Origin: Tildeniella torsiva UHER 1998/13D
GTDB lineage: Bacteria > Cyanobacteriota > Cyanobacteriia > Phormidesmidales > Phormidesmidaceae
Direction of reading: 5' to 3'
Assembly: GCA_019358835.1 (NCBI GenBank)
Contig: JAHHIH010000016.1
Location: forward strand, 78,640 to 142,639
DNA length: 64,000 nucleotides
Position numbers and translations under genes: made by a program. Positions 56,405 through 64,000 of this stretch are shown piece after piece. Under the pieces are notes generated by a model that did not search any database, had not been told where the DNA came from, and saw only the letters and a list, made by a program, of their open reading frames with translations. Each line of letters begins with the position of its first letter. Within the stretch, counting starts at the first letter, position 1.

Positions 56405-57160
56405 ATGGTAGATCGCATTTTTTCAGGGCTATCGGATCCGGGCCTGCTGCGTACCAGCAACCAGGATGATTACTACATCGACCCCGAGGGGCGATTTTTT
56501 ATTGTGGCAGACGGCATGGGCGGGCATGCGGGCGGGCAGGAAGCCAGTCGCCTGGCCACGGCGGCTATCAAGACTTTTTTGCATCAGCACTGGCCCTCCG
56601 AGACAGCGACGGCTCAGCTGTTAGAACAGGCCCTGCGCCAGGCCAATAACGCTATTCTTGACGACCAGCGGCGTCACCCCGAGCGGGGCGACATGGGCAC
56701 TACCGTGGTGTTGGTCACCTTTCGCGATCGCGACCCGCAGCCCTGGTGTGCACACGTGGGCGACTCTCGCCTCTACCGTCTGCGGGGCCACCAGCTCGAT
56801 CAGCTCACCGAAGACCACACCTGGATTGCTAAGGCCATTCGGGCGGGAGAAGTCACCCCAGCCCAGTCGCGCAGCCATCCGTGGCGCCATGTGCTGTCGC
56901 AGTGTCTAGGGCGTGACGACCTCACCGAAATCGATATTCAGCCCATTGAGGTGCACAGCGGCGATCGCCTACTGCTGTGCAGTGATGGGCTTACCGAAGA
57001 ATTGTCAGATCATCTGATTGCCTCTCACCTGAAGTCAATTCGCGCCTCTGAGGCAGCTGCAACAGCCCTGGTCAACTCTGCCAAGCAGCGGGGGGGACGA
57101 GACAATATCACCGTGGTAGTGGTGAACCTATCGTCGCCGCTAGGTGGCAGCGACAGCTAA
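56405..57160 (+). CDS. PP2C-type serine/threonine protein phosphatase
   Basis: A 251-residue metal-dependent phosphatase of the PP2C/PrpC type. It carries the metal-binding motifs SNQDDYYIDPEG and IVADGMGGHAGGQEASRLA, then GTTVVLVTF, HVGDSRLYRLR, LTEDHTWIAKAI, LLLCSDGLTEEL and GGRDNITVVVV; all aspartates of the two-metal site are present. It is 20 bases after the AarF gene and likely in the same transcript. A partner Ser/Thr kinase may be encoded 2.2 kb further on at 60914. Confidence 0.95.
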   Translation: MVDRIFSGLSDPGLLRTSNQDDYYIDPEGRFFIVADGMGGHAGGQEASRLATAAIKTFLHQHWPSETATAQLLEQALRQANNAILDDQRRHPERGDMGTTVVLVTFRDRDPQPWCAHVGDSRLYRLRGHQLDQLTEDHTWIAKAIRAGEVTPAQSRSHPWRHVLSQCLGRDDLTEIDIQPIEVHSGDRLLLCSDGLTEELSDHLIASHLKSIRASEAAATALVNSAKQRGGRDNITVVVVNLSSPLGGSDS

Positions 57161-57685
57161 TGTTGGCCGACAACCCGACTCCCCCAAGGGTAGGTATTTT
57201 AGGCGAAACAGATAAGCCTTTCGGGGGATGTGATTGGGTTAGCGAGGGCACTGACAGCGGCTAGTCATGGTGACCTAACGCACTGCCTCTATGGCGTAAT
57301 GCGGGTGGAGGGCTCCTACGCTTGCGCCATCTCGGTCTAAACGAAGAATATGTTAAGAAGTTTGCCCTGAGCATTTTTACTTAACCGACATTGCTAAAAA
57401 TTGTAAATTCTCGACCGGCAGATGACGGTTTGGGGATGACTTGTTATATTCGCTCATAAGACCCGTGAGTGTATCTTTGTCAAATGATCGTTATAATTTG
57501 TAAACCATGCGCGTATCGGCTAAGGTCAACGCTGTGGTTACAGCCTACTCAGGTAGAGACCCTAACGGGCTGAAATTAGTCCTTCTTCGGGAGGGTTAAT
57601 CCGGGACGTAGGGCAGTAACTCAGGCTAAGCCTGCATGTTACGACTCACTACAGGGGTGTTGTTCTCTCTCTCAGGAGTAAATCC
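57161..57685. promoter_or_regulatory. nblA upstream region and long leader
   Basis: 525 bases without a convincing gene. TATAAT at 57492-57497 is a candidate -10 box for nblA, which would give a leader of roughly 180 bases with GC-rich pairing potential. I do not find a clear NtcA site (GTAN8TAC) or Pho box by eye, though nblA is usually induced by nitrogen, sulfur or phosphate starvation. Confidence 0.4.
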
Positions 57686-57880
57686 ATGAACGAACCGATG
57701 CAACTTTCTTTGGAGCAGCAGTTTAGCCTCAAGTCGTTTGAAACCCAGGTTGACAAAATGAGTCGGGAACAGGCCCAGCAGTTCCTGGTCAAAATGTACG
57801 AACAGATGATGATGCGAGAAACGATGTACAAGCACTTTCTCAAGCACGAGTGGGGGATTGGGCCAAATCCTCAAATGTAG
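57686..57880 (+). CDS. nblA: NblA, phycobilisome degradation protein
   Basis: A 64-residue NblA adaptor that triggers proteolytic dismantling of phycobilisomes under nutrient stress. The family core LSLEQQFSLKSFETQVDKMS and REQAQQFLVKMYEQMMMRE is unmistakable, followed by MYKHFLKHEWGI. It forms a helical hairpin dimer that binds phycobiliproteins and the ClpC chaperone. A ribosome-binding site (CAGGAG) lies 8 bases upstream of the ATG. It shows the organism makes phycobilisomes. No phycobilisome structural genes are in this window. Confidence 0.97.
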   Translation: MNEPMQLSLEQQFSLKSFETQVDKMSREQAQQFLVKMYEQMMMRETMYKHFLKHEWGIGPNPQM

Positions 57881-58481
57881 TGTCTAGCGTCGCCAAAACA
57901 GCATGAAGACGGCGACCTCCCTCTCTTGCAGGATTCTTTAGAATCGGGCCGGGGCTGCCGGGGCGTCACCTTCGATGCTACTGAACGTTTCAACAACGGC
58001 AAATTTTGCGTCTGTCTCAAGTCAATGTCCGTCTCTGTCAATGTCTGTTTCTGTCAACGCGACGGTCGTTAGTAAATATTTTTTCCCGCACAGCGGTGCT
58101 ACGGGTTAGCTCAGGCGATCGCACCGAATGCGCCCTCAATCCCTAAAATAGCTAGTTTCAGCAGACCACAGTTTCTCTTGCAGCGAGGGCAGAGAAAGAC
58201 GGTTCATTTGGTTTTCTCTGGCACTCAAGTCTTCTCGGGTTAAGCATTCGAACGGTTGACATCGCTACGGTCACCGGCTGAGCGCTTTGGCCAGGCCCAC
58301 AGAACCTCGGAGTGGGGAGGGTTAACGACCCGAAGGGGGGGTGAAACAGCCCTGTCTAACGTTATGGTAATGGAAAGGGCCTCTCCGATGGCTGACGATA
58401 GTCTGAAGGGAGAGGTCACACCGATTGCCGGATGGGCGATCGCGAATCTTGTCAGCTTTGTTGCACCTGAACGGGGGACCT
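57881..58481. other. Intergenic region with repeats and structured leader
   Basis: 601 bases without a gene I trust. It has two 16-bp near-identical direct repeats (TCAATGTCCGTCTCTG at 58022-58037 and a one-to-two-base variant at 58038-58053). A leader-like stretch before the universal stress protein gene contains CCTCTCC (58380-58386) pairing with GGAGAGG (58409-58415). An AAATATTTTTT run lies near 58075. Confidence 0.5.
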
Positions 58482-59354
58482 ATGTTTCAGCGCGCGCTCA
58501 TTTGTACCGACTTTACCGATGGCATCTACCGTCTCGCCCAGTTTGTGCCGAGCCTCGCCGCTGGAGGGTTCAAATCCCTGGTGTTTTTTCACAATGTGTC
58601 GGTAGATGGCGAGCGGGAGATTCCGCGAGACAACCCAGAATTGCTAGAGGAGCCTCGACAACGCCTGCAAACGCTGCTGCGAGATATCCCCAACGGTATT
58701 GATGTAACCGTTGAGGTGCAGATGGGCCGCGCCAGCGAGAGTATTTTGCGCCTGGCTAAAAAGCACCAGGCCGACGTAATTTTTCTGGGTAGCCCAACCC
58801 GCACGCTGCTGGAGGAAAAGCTGTTTGGCAGCACTACCGCTGGCCTAGCCGAAAAGACCGCGATTCCCATTGTTATTTTGCGGCCCCAGCTCGTATCGAC
58901 CTACACTACCGCTGAGCTAGAGCTGCGCTGTGCTCACCTGTTTCGCTATTTGCTGGTGCCCTACGACGGCACCCAGGGCGGCAAAAATTTAATTAAAAAG
59001 ATTCACCAGCAGGTAAAAAGCAACCCCAACTCGGTGCTGGAACGGGTGCGCCTGCTGTGGGTCATTGATGACAACGTGCGCCGGGAGTTGCGGGGCGATA
59101 ACCCTATGAAGCAGGCCGAGCAGGAACTCGATCAGCTCCAGGCGGAGCTGGCGGCTCTCAACCTGGTGGTCAACACGACCATCGTTGAGGGCAGCCCCTT
59201 AGCGGAAATTCTAAAAACTGCCGAGATGCACGATATCGGGGCGATCGCCACCTGCTCCGGCAACGCTGGCGGCATTCTCAAGTGGTCAGCCCCTAGCCTG
59301 ACCCGTGAAATCATGCGGGGCAGCTGGCATCCGGTGTTGTTTTTTCCCAGCTAG
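58482..59354 (+). CDS. Universal stress protein (UspA), two-domain
   Basis: A 290-residue protein with two UspA-like alpha/beta domains. The first starts FQRALICTDFTDGIYRLAQF and contains FLGSPTRTLLEEKLFGSTTAG, the usual ATP-binding loop region, then PIVILRP. The second starts about residue 160 with YLLVPYDGTQGGKNLI and ends in REIMRGSWHPVLFFPS. Start at ATG 58482 (alternative at 58425 rejected because the family begins with the hydrophobic strand here). The 600-base leader suggests regulated expression. Convergent with the kinase gene. Confidence 0.85.
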   Translation: MFQRALICTDFTDGIYRLAQFVPSLAAGGFKSLVFFHNVSVDGEREIPRDNPELLEEPRQRLQTLLRDIPNGIDVTVEVQMGRASESILRLAKKHQADVIFLGSPTRTLLEEKLFGSTTAGLAEKTAIPIVILRPQLVSTYTTAELELRCAHLFRYLLVPYDGTQGGKNLIKKIHQQVKSNPNSVLERVRLLWVIDDNVRRELRGDNPMKQAEQELDQLQAELAALNLVVNTTIVEGSPLAEILKTAEMHDIGAIATCSGNAGGILKWSAPSLTREIMRGSWHPVLFFPS

Positions 59355-59372
59355 GCCTAGCGCGCTAGGGCT

Positions 59373-60914
59373 CTAGTCAGAGAGGCTAGAGCCCGTATCG
59401 ACGTAAATCGACTCTAGCTTTTGCAGCACCTTGGCCTTGAGTTTAGTCTGCAATTCGTTGCGCAACAGGTCGCGGCTGGTGGCGATCGCCCCGGTGGAGG
59501 GACGGCTGCGGGCCGTCAGTACCCACTCCTGGAGAAGGCTGCGCTGGGGGTCAGAGACATTACAGCTCAGCACATGGGCACAGGGACGCGGGTTTTCTAG
59601 GGCAAAGAGCAGCAGTTTATAGCTGCCGGTTTTGCCCAACAGCCCGGCCATGTCTTGCCCCAAAGCCATTTTGAGATCGAGGTAGCAGGGCAGCCAGCGG
59701 GCACCGTGGGTGCTGCTGTAGAGCACCGTTAGCCAAAGCATCATGGGGTGAGGGGCCATGGTGCAGATAAACGTGTTGTAGCGGGTGCTGACCAGCCGCC
59801 GATTGATTTCGGCTTCGGGCATCATCGCCCACAGGGTGGCCAGTGGCCCCTGGCTGGTGGGCAATGGGTGAGGAAAAACAATCTCGGCTAAGGGCTTAGC
59901 GCTGGGCCACACCGTCAGTTTGCAGACCTGGTCGTCTTTGAGCGACTCGGTGGCCGTTGGCTGGCGAGTGACAGGCACCCGATTGAGGGTGGTGCCAATC
60001 CGCTGGCTAATGCGAAAACCGTTGACGTAGCGAGCCTGGAGGGGCTCTAGAATTTGCAAAATTTCCTGGGTGCTCTGGGGGCGCTCGGCAGCGGGCTTGG
60101 CCATACAGGCCATCACCAAATCTTCGAGCAGCTTGGGAATTTTGATGCTGCTGGCCACCTCGCTCATGAGCTTGGGAGACTGGGTCTGGTGCACCTTATA
60201 CCAGCCGCCAAAGGTATGGCTGCTGGCCCGCAGAGGCAGGTGGCCCGTCAGCATTTGAAACATCATCACCCCAAGGCTGTAGATGTCGGAGCGACTGTCA
60301 AGTTCCTGCCCTTCCATTTGCTCAGGGGAAGCGTAGGCCAGGGTGCCCATAAAGCAGTTGGTTTGATCGCTGTCGATTTGCACCAGCTTGGCGATGCCAA
60401 AATCGAGGATCTTGGCCAGTTCCCCCAGGGTGGGGTCTTGCACAATCATGATGTTGCTGGGCTTGATGTCGCGGTGAATAATGGGCACCGGCTGGGGCTG
60501 GCTTTTGAGAATAATCCCCTCATGGGCGGCCTGCAGACCCAGGCAAATCTGCCGAATTAGGCCTAAAAAGCGGGGAATAGGCAGGGGTTGGAGGTTGATC
60601 ATTTGGCTCAAACTCTGGCCCTGGAGGTACTCCATGACGTAGAAAGGTACCCCTTCGTCACTTACCCCATAGTCGGTGACGCGCACCACGTGAATACTTT
60701 TTTGGCCCAGCTGAGCGCAGGTCATGGCCTCTTGCATGAAGCGATCGCGCATTTTTTCGCCGGGCAGGGTTTGGGAAAGCAGCTTAATCGCCACCTTAAC
60801 GCTGCCCAGCAGCAGATCTTCAGCTAGATACACCCGCCCCATCGAACCTTGGCCAATGGGTTCTAATAGTTCGTAGCGATTTGCTAATTTACAGCCTAGG
60901 TTTGAGTCAGCCAT
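59373..60914 (-). CDS. Serine/threonine protein kinase (SPK)
   Basis: A 513-residue Hanks-type kinase. The catalytic domain is at residues about 14-290: glycine loop GQGSMGRVYLAE, Lys44 in VKVAIKLL, catalytic HRDIKPSN with Asp149, DFG at about 171-173, and TLAYASPEQM. The C-terminal 220 residues form a globular domain without a recognised fold, with PHPLPTSQGP and SSTHGARWLPCYL. All kinase residues are intact, so it should be active. No transmembrane segment is seen. The PP2C phosphatase gene at 56405 is a possible counterpart. Confidence 0.93.
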   Translation of the reverse strand: MADSNLGCKLANRYELLEPIGQGSMGRVYLAEDLLLGSVKVAIKLLSQTLPGEKMRDRFMQEAMTCAQLGQKSIHVVRVTDYGVSDEGVPFYVMEYLQGQSLSQMINLQPLPIPRFLGLIRQICLGLQAAHEGIILKSQPQPVPIIHRDIKPSNIMIVQDPTLGELAKILDFGIAKLVQIDSDQTNCFMGTLAYASPEQMEGQELDSRSDIYSLGVMMFQMLTGHLPLRASSHTFGGWYKVHQTQSPKLMSEVASSIKIPKLLEDLVMACMAKPAAERPQSTQEILQILEPLQARYVNGFRISQRIGTTLNRVPVTRQPTATESLKDDQVCKLTVWPSAKPLAEIVFPHPLPTSQGPLATLWAMMPEAEINRRLVSTRYNTFICTMAPHPMMLWLTVLYSSTHGARWLPCYLDLKMALGQDMAGLLGKTGSYKLLLFALENPRPCAHVLSCNVSDPQRSLLQEWVLTARSRPSTGAIATSRDLLRNELQTKLKAKVLQKLESIYVDTGSSLSD

Positions 60915-61287
60915 AGAACGGTATTAGCCAGTAGGCGGGGAGGGCGGGCAAGACGAGGGGGTATGCATCAAAGCAGGATATCAACCAGGAGCAGCGACAG
61001 GCTGGGGATCCGACATCCCGCTTTTTCCTAGGCTTGGCAGCTCTCCATTGGCAGGCGGTGCACAAACTGTAGCTGAGCTGGCCCTGCCCCATCGTTCTGA
61101 CCTATAGAACAAGGGTGCCCGCTAAGGCCAGACCGACTCAAATTCCATCCGAATTTTGCACCCTGCAATACCTCGGATCGGGCTCAGCCCCAGGCGACAG
61201 GTTATAGAGTTACTATTCCCAACTGCGCCTAAAAGGTGTTGTTTTCACTGTAGTACATTCTGCTTGAAGCATTTATAGCGAGACTGT
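60915..61287. other. Intergenic region, nothing identified
   Basis: 373 bases between the kinase start (minus strand) and the end of the next minus-strand gene. No coding frame, RNA or terminator stands out. It presumably holds the kinase promoter. Confidence 0.5.
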
Positions 61288-61785
61288 TTACATCCCTGAC
61301 GGAGAAGCGCCCTGCAGATGAAGGGTAGCTTCCATGGCGCTGGTCAGATAGTGCCCCGTCATAATGCCGCTAGAGAGGTGGTAGCGATCGTGGTCGAGGC
61401 GGTAGAGGGTCTCAAACCCGGTGCGACGCTGGCGATCGCCCAGGGCCCAGTAGCGCTGAATAATCGAGTCCGGGGCCACCCACCCCTCTCCTTCTACCCG
61501 ACCCAGCAGGCTGTGCTGCAGTACAAAGGTGTACTGACAGTCGCCGCTGGTCAGCCGCCCCCGATACTGAAGCGCCATCTCGCTGGGCTGAGTGTCGGGC
61601 AGCACCAGCTTCATCACCATGGTGAACCAGTCGTCGCGGCTCCAGGCGACTAGAATTTTTCCCTTCACTGGGGTAGGCAGCCGATCGCGCTCCATCCAGC
61701 TGCCCTGAAGCGTCCATCGGCCAGGCTCAATTAAAAAGCTATGGTCCACACATTGCTCCCTCAGACCTTGACTGGCCGGTGACAT
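61288..61785 (-). CDS. Conserved cyanobacterial hypothetical protein
   Basis: A 165-residue beta-rich protein. Visible segments are FLIEPGRWTLQGSWMERDRLP, VKGKILVAWSRDDWFTMVM, LQYRGRLTSGDCQYTFVLQH, GEGWVAPDSIIQRYWAL and HDRYHLSSGIMTGHYLTSAMEATL. This alternation of aromatic and polar residues suggests a lipocalin-like or beta-barrel fold. I recognise it as conserved in cyanobacteria but know no function. The ATG at 61785 is chosen from two in-frame starts. It is 110 bases downstream of anmK. Confidence 0.7.
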   Translation of the reverse strand: MSPASQGLREQCVDHSFLIEPGRWTLQGSWMERDRLPTPVKGKILVAWSRDDWFTMVMKLVLPDTQPSEMALQYRGRLTSGDCQYTFVLQHSLLGRVEGEGWVAPDSIIQRYWALGDRQRRTGFETLYRLDHDRYHLSSGIMTGHYLTSAMEATLHLQGASPSGM

Positions 61786-61895
61786 CCGCTGTGTCGTTGG
61801 TGATGTCCGCCATGGCCCGCTGTCCTTCGTCCTTTGCCTCTCAAGCATACGCCCTATTGTTCAGACTGGGGTATGGGGCTTCGGCACCCTTGTCC

Positions 61896-63068
61896 CTAAC
61901 GGAGCAGAGCCCCATCATTGCCGTGGCCGAGCACCACGGGGCGAGCGGCCCCGGTGACCGTGGGCAAATTGCCGGGGAAGCCCTGGTGGTGCCAGTAGCC
62001 GAGCACCGCAAAGGCGATCGCCTCTTTGTAGCTGGCCGACACGCCGACAGCATCGGTAGGCTGCACCGCCATCTCGGGCAGATGGGCCTGGAGGCGCGCC
62101 ATCAGTACTGGGTTATGGCTGCCCCCGCCGCTCACCAGCAGGCGATCGGGCAGGGCGGGCAAAAAGGTGCGATATTCGTGGGCTACCGAAGCCGCCGTGA
62201 ATTCGGTCAGGGTGGCCACCAAATCCTGAGCAGTTAACCCCTGCCCCTGGGCATCCTGGCGGCACTGGTTAAAGAACTCCCAGCCAAACAACTCGCGACC
62301 GGTAGATTTTGGCGGTGGCTGGGTGAAGTAGGGGTGCTCTAGCCACCGCTTGACCAGCGGCAGGCAGGGGGTGCCCTGGGCCGCCCAGGCACCGTCCACA
62401 TCGTAGGTGAGGGAGCCCGCCGAGAGAGTATGCACAGCGATGTCGATCAGGGAATTGGCTGGCCCTGTATCCCACCCCAGTACCTTGGGGGCGCTGTCCT
62501 GGCGGTTCCAGGGGGGCAGGTAGGCAACATTGCCAATGCCGCCCAGGTTTTGCACGCAGCGCCGCTCGGTGGGGTGGCTGAGCAGACAGAGATCGACAAT
62601 CGGCGCGAGCGGTGCCCCCTCTCCTCCAGCTTCAATGTCGGCCTGGCGAAAGTTGCTGACGGTGGGTAGGCCGGTGTGCTGGGCGATCGCCACCCCCCGC
62701 CCCAGCTGCACCGTGTAGGCCAGCCGCATGGGCCCCTGGCCGGGCCGCGCCGGGCGACCCAGCGGGCGGTGAAACACCGTCTGCCCGTGGGAGGCGATCA
62801 GGTCGGCGGGGCCAGCCTGGGCGATCAGTGCCTGGGCGGCCGCGGCAAAGGTTTGGGCCACGGCATCGTCGAGGGCGGCCAGCTGCTCTAGGGCGATCGC
62901 CTCCCCCGCGCACAGCGCCAAAATCTGCTGGCGCAGATCGTCGGGATAGGGGTAAGCCAGCCCCTCAATAAACGACACCGTCAGGTCGTAGCCATGCCCC
63001 TCTAGCTCAACTAGGGCAGCGTCGATGCCGTCTACGGAGGTGCCGCTAATTAGACCAATTACGCGCAT
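61896..63068 (-). CDS. anmK: Anhydro-N-acetylmuramic acid kinase
   Basis: A 390-residue sugar kinase that phosphorylates and opens 1,6-anhydro-MurNAc during peptidoglycan recycling. It has the AnmK signature GLISGTSVDGIDAALVE with the ATP-binding loop, the conserved LIASHGQTVFHRP, EGAPLAPIVDLCLL, CVQNLGGIGNVAYLPP, and LLVSGGGSHNPVLMARL at the end. Full length for the family. It is three bases from the ktrA stop on the same strand, so ktrA-anmK may be one transcript. A dipeptidase and a muramoyl-alanine amidase elsewhere in the window could act in the same recycling. Confidence 0.94.
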   Translation of the reverse strand: MRVIGLISGTSVDGIDAALVELEGHGYDLTVSFIEGLAYPYPDDLRQQILALCAGEAIALEQLAALDDAVAQTFAAAAQALIAQAGPADLIASHGQTVFHRPLGRPARPGQGPMRLAYTVQLGRGVAIAQHTGLPTVSNFRQADIEAGGEGAPLAPIVDLCLLSHPTERRCVQNLGGIGNVAYLPPWNRQDSAPKVLGWDTGPANSLIDIAVHTLSAGSLTYDVDGAWAAQGTPCLPLVKRWLEHPYFTQPPPKSTGRELFGWEFFNQCRQDAQGQGLTAQDLVATLTEFTAASVAHEYRTFLPALPDRLLVSGGGSHNPVLMARLQAHLPEMAVQPTDAVGVSASYKEAIAFAVLGYWHHQGFPGNLPTVTGAARPVVLGHGNDGALLR

Positions 63069-63071
63069 GGG

Positions 63072-63743
63072 CTATACCGGTAAACGCTCTAAACCCTTGT
63101 TGCTGCCAATCACCACCATCAGCCCCCCCGCTTTCAGCCGGGTGACGGGGCTGGGGTTGATCTCAAACTGGTCGGGCTCGTTGTCTTGGCTGATAGCCAG
63201 CAGAGTGAGCTCATAGCGGTTGCGCAGGTCGAGGTCAACGATGGTTTTTTGGTCAAAGGCCTGGGGCACGATGATCTCGGCAATGCAATGGTTGGGGTCA
63301 ATCTCAAAGCGATCGAGAATACCGGGGGACGTGAGAGAGCGGGCCAGCTCGCAGCCCATCTCGTGCTCTGGAAAGACCACATGGTCGGCCCCGACGCGAT
63401 CGAGCAGCTTGCCGTGAATCTCAGACGATGCCTTGGCCACCACATTCTTGACCCCCGCCTCTTTCAGATTGAGAGTGGTGATAATGCTTTCTTCGACATA
63501 GTTGCCGATCGCCACAATTACCGTGTCAAAGTCGGTAATGCCCGCTTCGCGCAGGGCCGAGGGCTGGGTGGTGTCGAGCTGGAGGGCATGGGCTGCAATC
63601 TGGTCGGTGAGGGCCTGGCTGACCCGGCGCTCGTCGGTATCGGCGGCCAGTACCTCGTAGCCCAGGTTGTTGAGGGTGCCGCACACCGCCCGCCCAAACC
63701 GCCCTAAACCAATTACGGCAAACTGGCGATTAGGCGATCGCAT
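63072..63743 (-). CDS. ktrA: KtrA/TrkA-type potassium uptake regulator
   Basis: A 223-residue cytoplasmic gating subunit with an RCK domain. The N-terminal Rossmann fold starts FAVIGLGRFGRAV, with the adenine nucleotide-binding GLGRFG and the acidic strand LAADTDERR, then TVIVAIGNYVEES. A C-terminal RCK_C subdomain (residues about 145-220) shows CIAEIIVPQAFDQKTIVDLDL. It should bind NAD(H) or ATP/ADP and control KtrB. The ATG at 63743 is preferred over GTG at 63776. Its membrane partner KtrB is encoded at 13010-14422. Confidence 0.92.
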   Translation of the reverse strand: MRSPNRQFAVIGLGRFGRAVCGTLNNLGYEVLAADTDERRVSQALTDQIAAHALQLDTTQPSALREAGITDFDTVIVAIGNYVEESIITTLNLKEAGVKNVVAKASSEIHGKLLDRVGADHVVFPEHEMGCELARSLTSPGILDRFEIDPNHCIAEIIVPQAFDQKTIVDLDLRNRYELTLLAISQDNEPDQFEINPSPVTRLKAGGLMVVIGSNKGLERLPV

Positions 63744-63860
63744 TTTGCGCAAAAACGTCAGCGATGACAAATTCACAACCCTATTTTTACCCCGTTAAAA
63801 ACTATCGCTCTGGCCTGAGTCTGACCAATATTATCACCCACCATCGGTATCCCTGTTGAC

Positions 63861-64000
63861 AACAGGGTTTCAGTCAGGGCAAACGCATACTCGGCGAGTA
63901 GGGATACTAATGGATAAGTTTGATCTCAAGGCTATCCATGTCCCCTTCAGTGCCACCGACCGCTTCACTGCTAAGCCACTTTGAGGAACTAGAGGATCCT
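63861..64000 (+). mobile_element. Left end of an ISAs1-family insertion sequence (partial)
   Basis: A transposase gene of ISAs1 type starts at 63938 and runs off the window. The sequence CAGGGTTTCAGTCAGGGCAA at about 63863-63882 is a plausible terminal inverted repeat, as ISAs1-family elements start with CAGGG-type ends, and the start codon lies at the usual distance. The right end is outside the window, so completeness is unknown. Confidence 0.6.
63938..64000 (+). CDS. ISAs1-family transposase, N-terminal fragment
   Basis: Twenty-one codons, MSPSVPPTASLLSHFEELED then P, reach the window edge in frame. LLSHFEELEDPR is the start of the DDE_Tnp_1-associated N-terminal domain of ISAs1 (H-repeat-like) transposases. 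The catalytic DDE residues would lie beyond the window. Call rests on this short motif and the candidate terminal repeat upstream. Confidence 0.6.
   Translation, partial: MSPSVPPTASLLSHFEELEDP

Overview
This is a 64 kb stretch of a cyanobacterial chromosome. The markers are psbZ (photosystem II), nblA (phycobilisome degradation), cp12 (Calvin-cycle redox switch), a gamma-tocopherol methyltransferase, a Ycf29-type regulator, a CYP110-like P450, the rplS-trnW-secE-nusG-rplKAJL cluster, and very frequent HIP1 octamers (GCGATCGC). High GC, SLH-domain surface proteins and many multidomain kinases suggest a filamentous Leptolyngbya/Nodosilinea-type organism. That placement is inference; no 16S gene is present.

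Layout. 0-12 kb: an edge-truncated Uma2 nuclease gene, a padR-chrA chromate-efflux pair, small membrane proteins, a VanX-like dipeptidase, an exported protein, a FIST sensor, cp12 with a structured upstream region, an ArsC/Spx-like reductase, a CsbD stress protein, a large proline-rich unknown, and an SLH/DUF3747-like surface protein. 12-22 kb: tocopherol methyltransferase, the KtrB potassium channel subunit, then the minus-strand ribosomal block (rplS, tRNA-Trp, secE, nusG, rplK, rplA, rplJ, rplL) with an attenuator-like hairpin before rplJ, followed by a PAS-GAF-GAF histidine kinase and a DUF2301 membrane protein. 22.3-29.5 kb: a looser region holding a 24-bp perfect palindrome and a glycosyltransferase, then P450, metF-like and trpS genes.

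29.5-35.9 kb is the accessory zone. It holds a 1463-residue TIR-CHAT-NB-ARC-TPR protein, a candidate defence/cell-death STAND protein and the most interesting gene here. After it come a VapBC-type module whose PIN toxin is truncated, a membrane protein, another gene fragment, and a degenerate 21-nt tandem-repeat array. 36-38 kb holds a ureidoglycolate lyase gene and a minus-strand cobalamin riboswitch in front of an unrecognised gene and a DUF1636 gene.

38-64 kb is mostly housekeeping and signalling: Xaa-Pro aminopeptidase, two response regulators, a lipoprotein, a PGRP-type amidase, a YbjN-like protein, a HAD phosphatase plus GT2 glycosyltransferase pair, a class III adenylate cyclase, tRNA-Gly, ribH, psbZ, a DHH-CBS-tRNA nucleotidyltransferase fusion, a pseudokinase, an AarF/UbiB kinase, a PP2C phosphatase, nblA, a universal stress protein, a Ser/Thr kinase, anmK and KtrA. 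The window ends inside an ISAs1-like transposase. KtrA and KtrB, partners in one potassium channel, lie about 49 kb apart.

All calls come from reading motifs by eye; no database search was run. Starts were often moved inward from the longest frame where an internal ATG fits the family or the neighbouring gene better.
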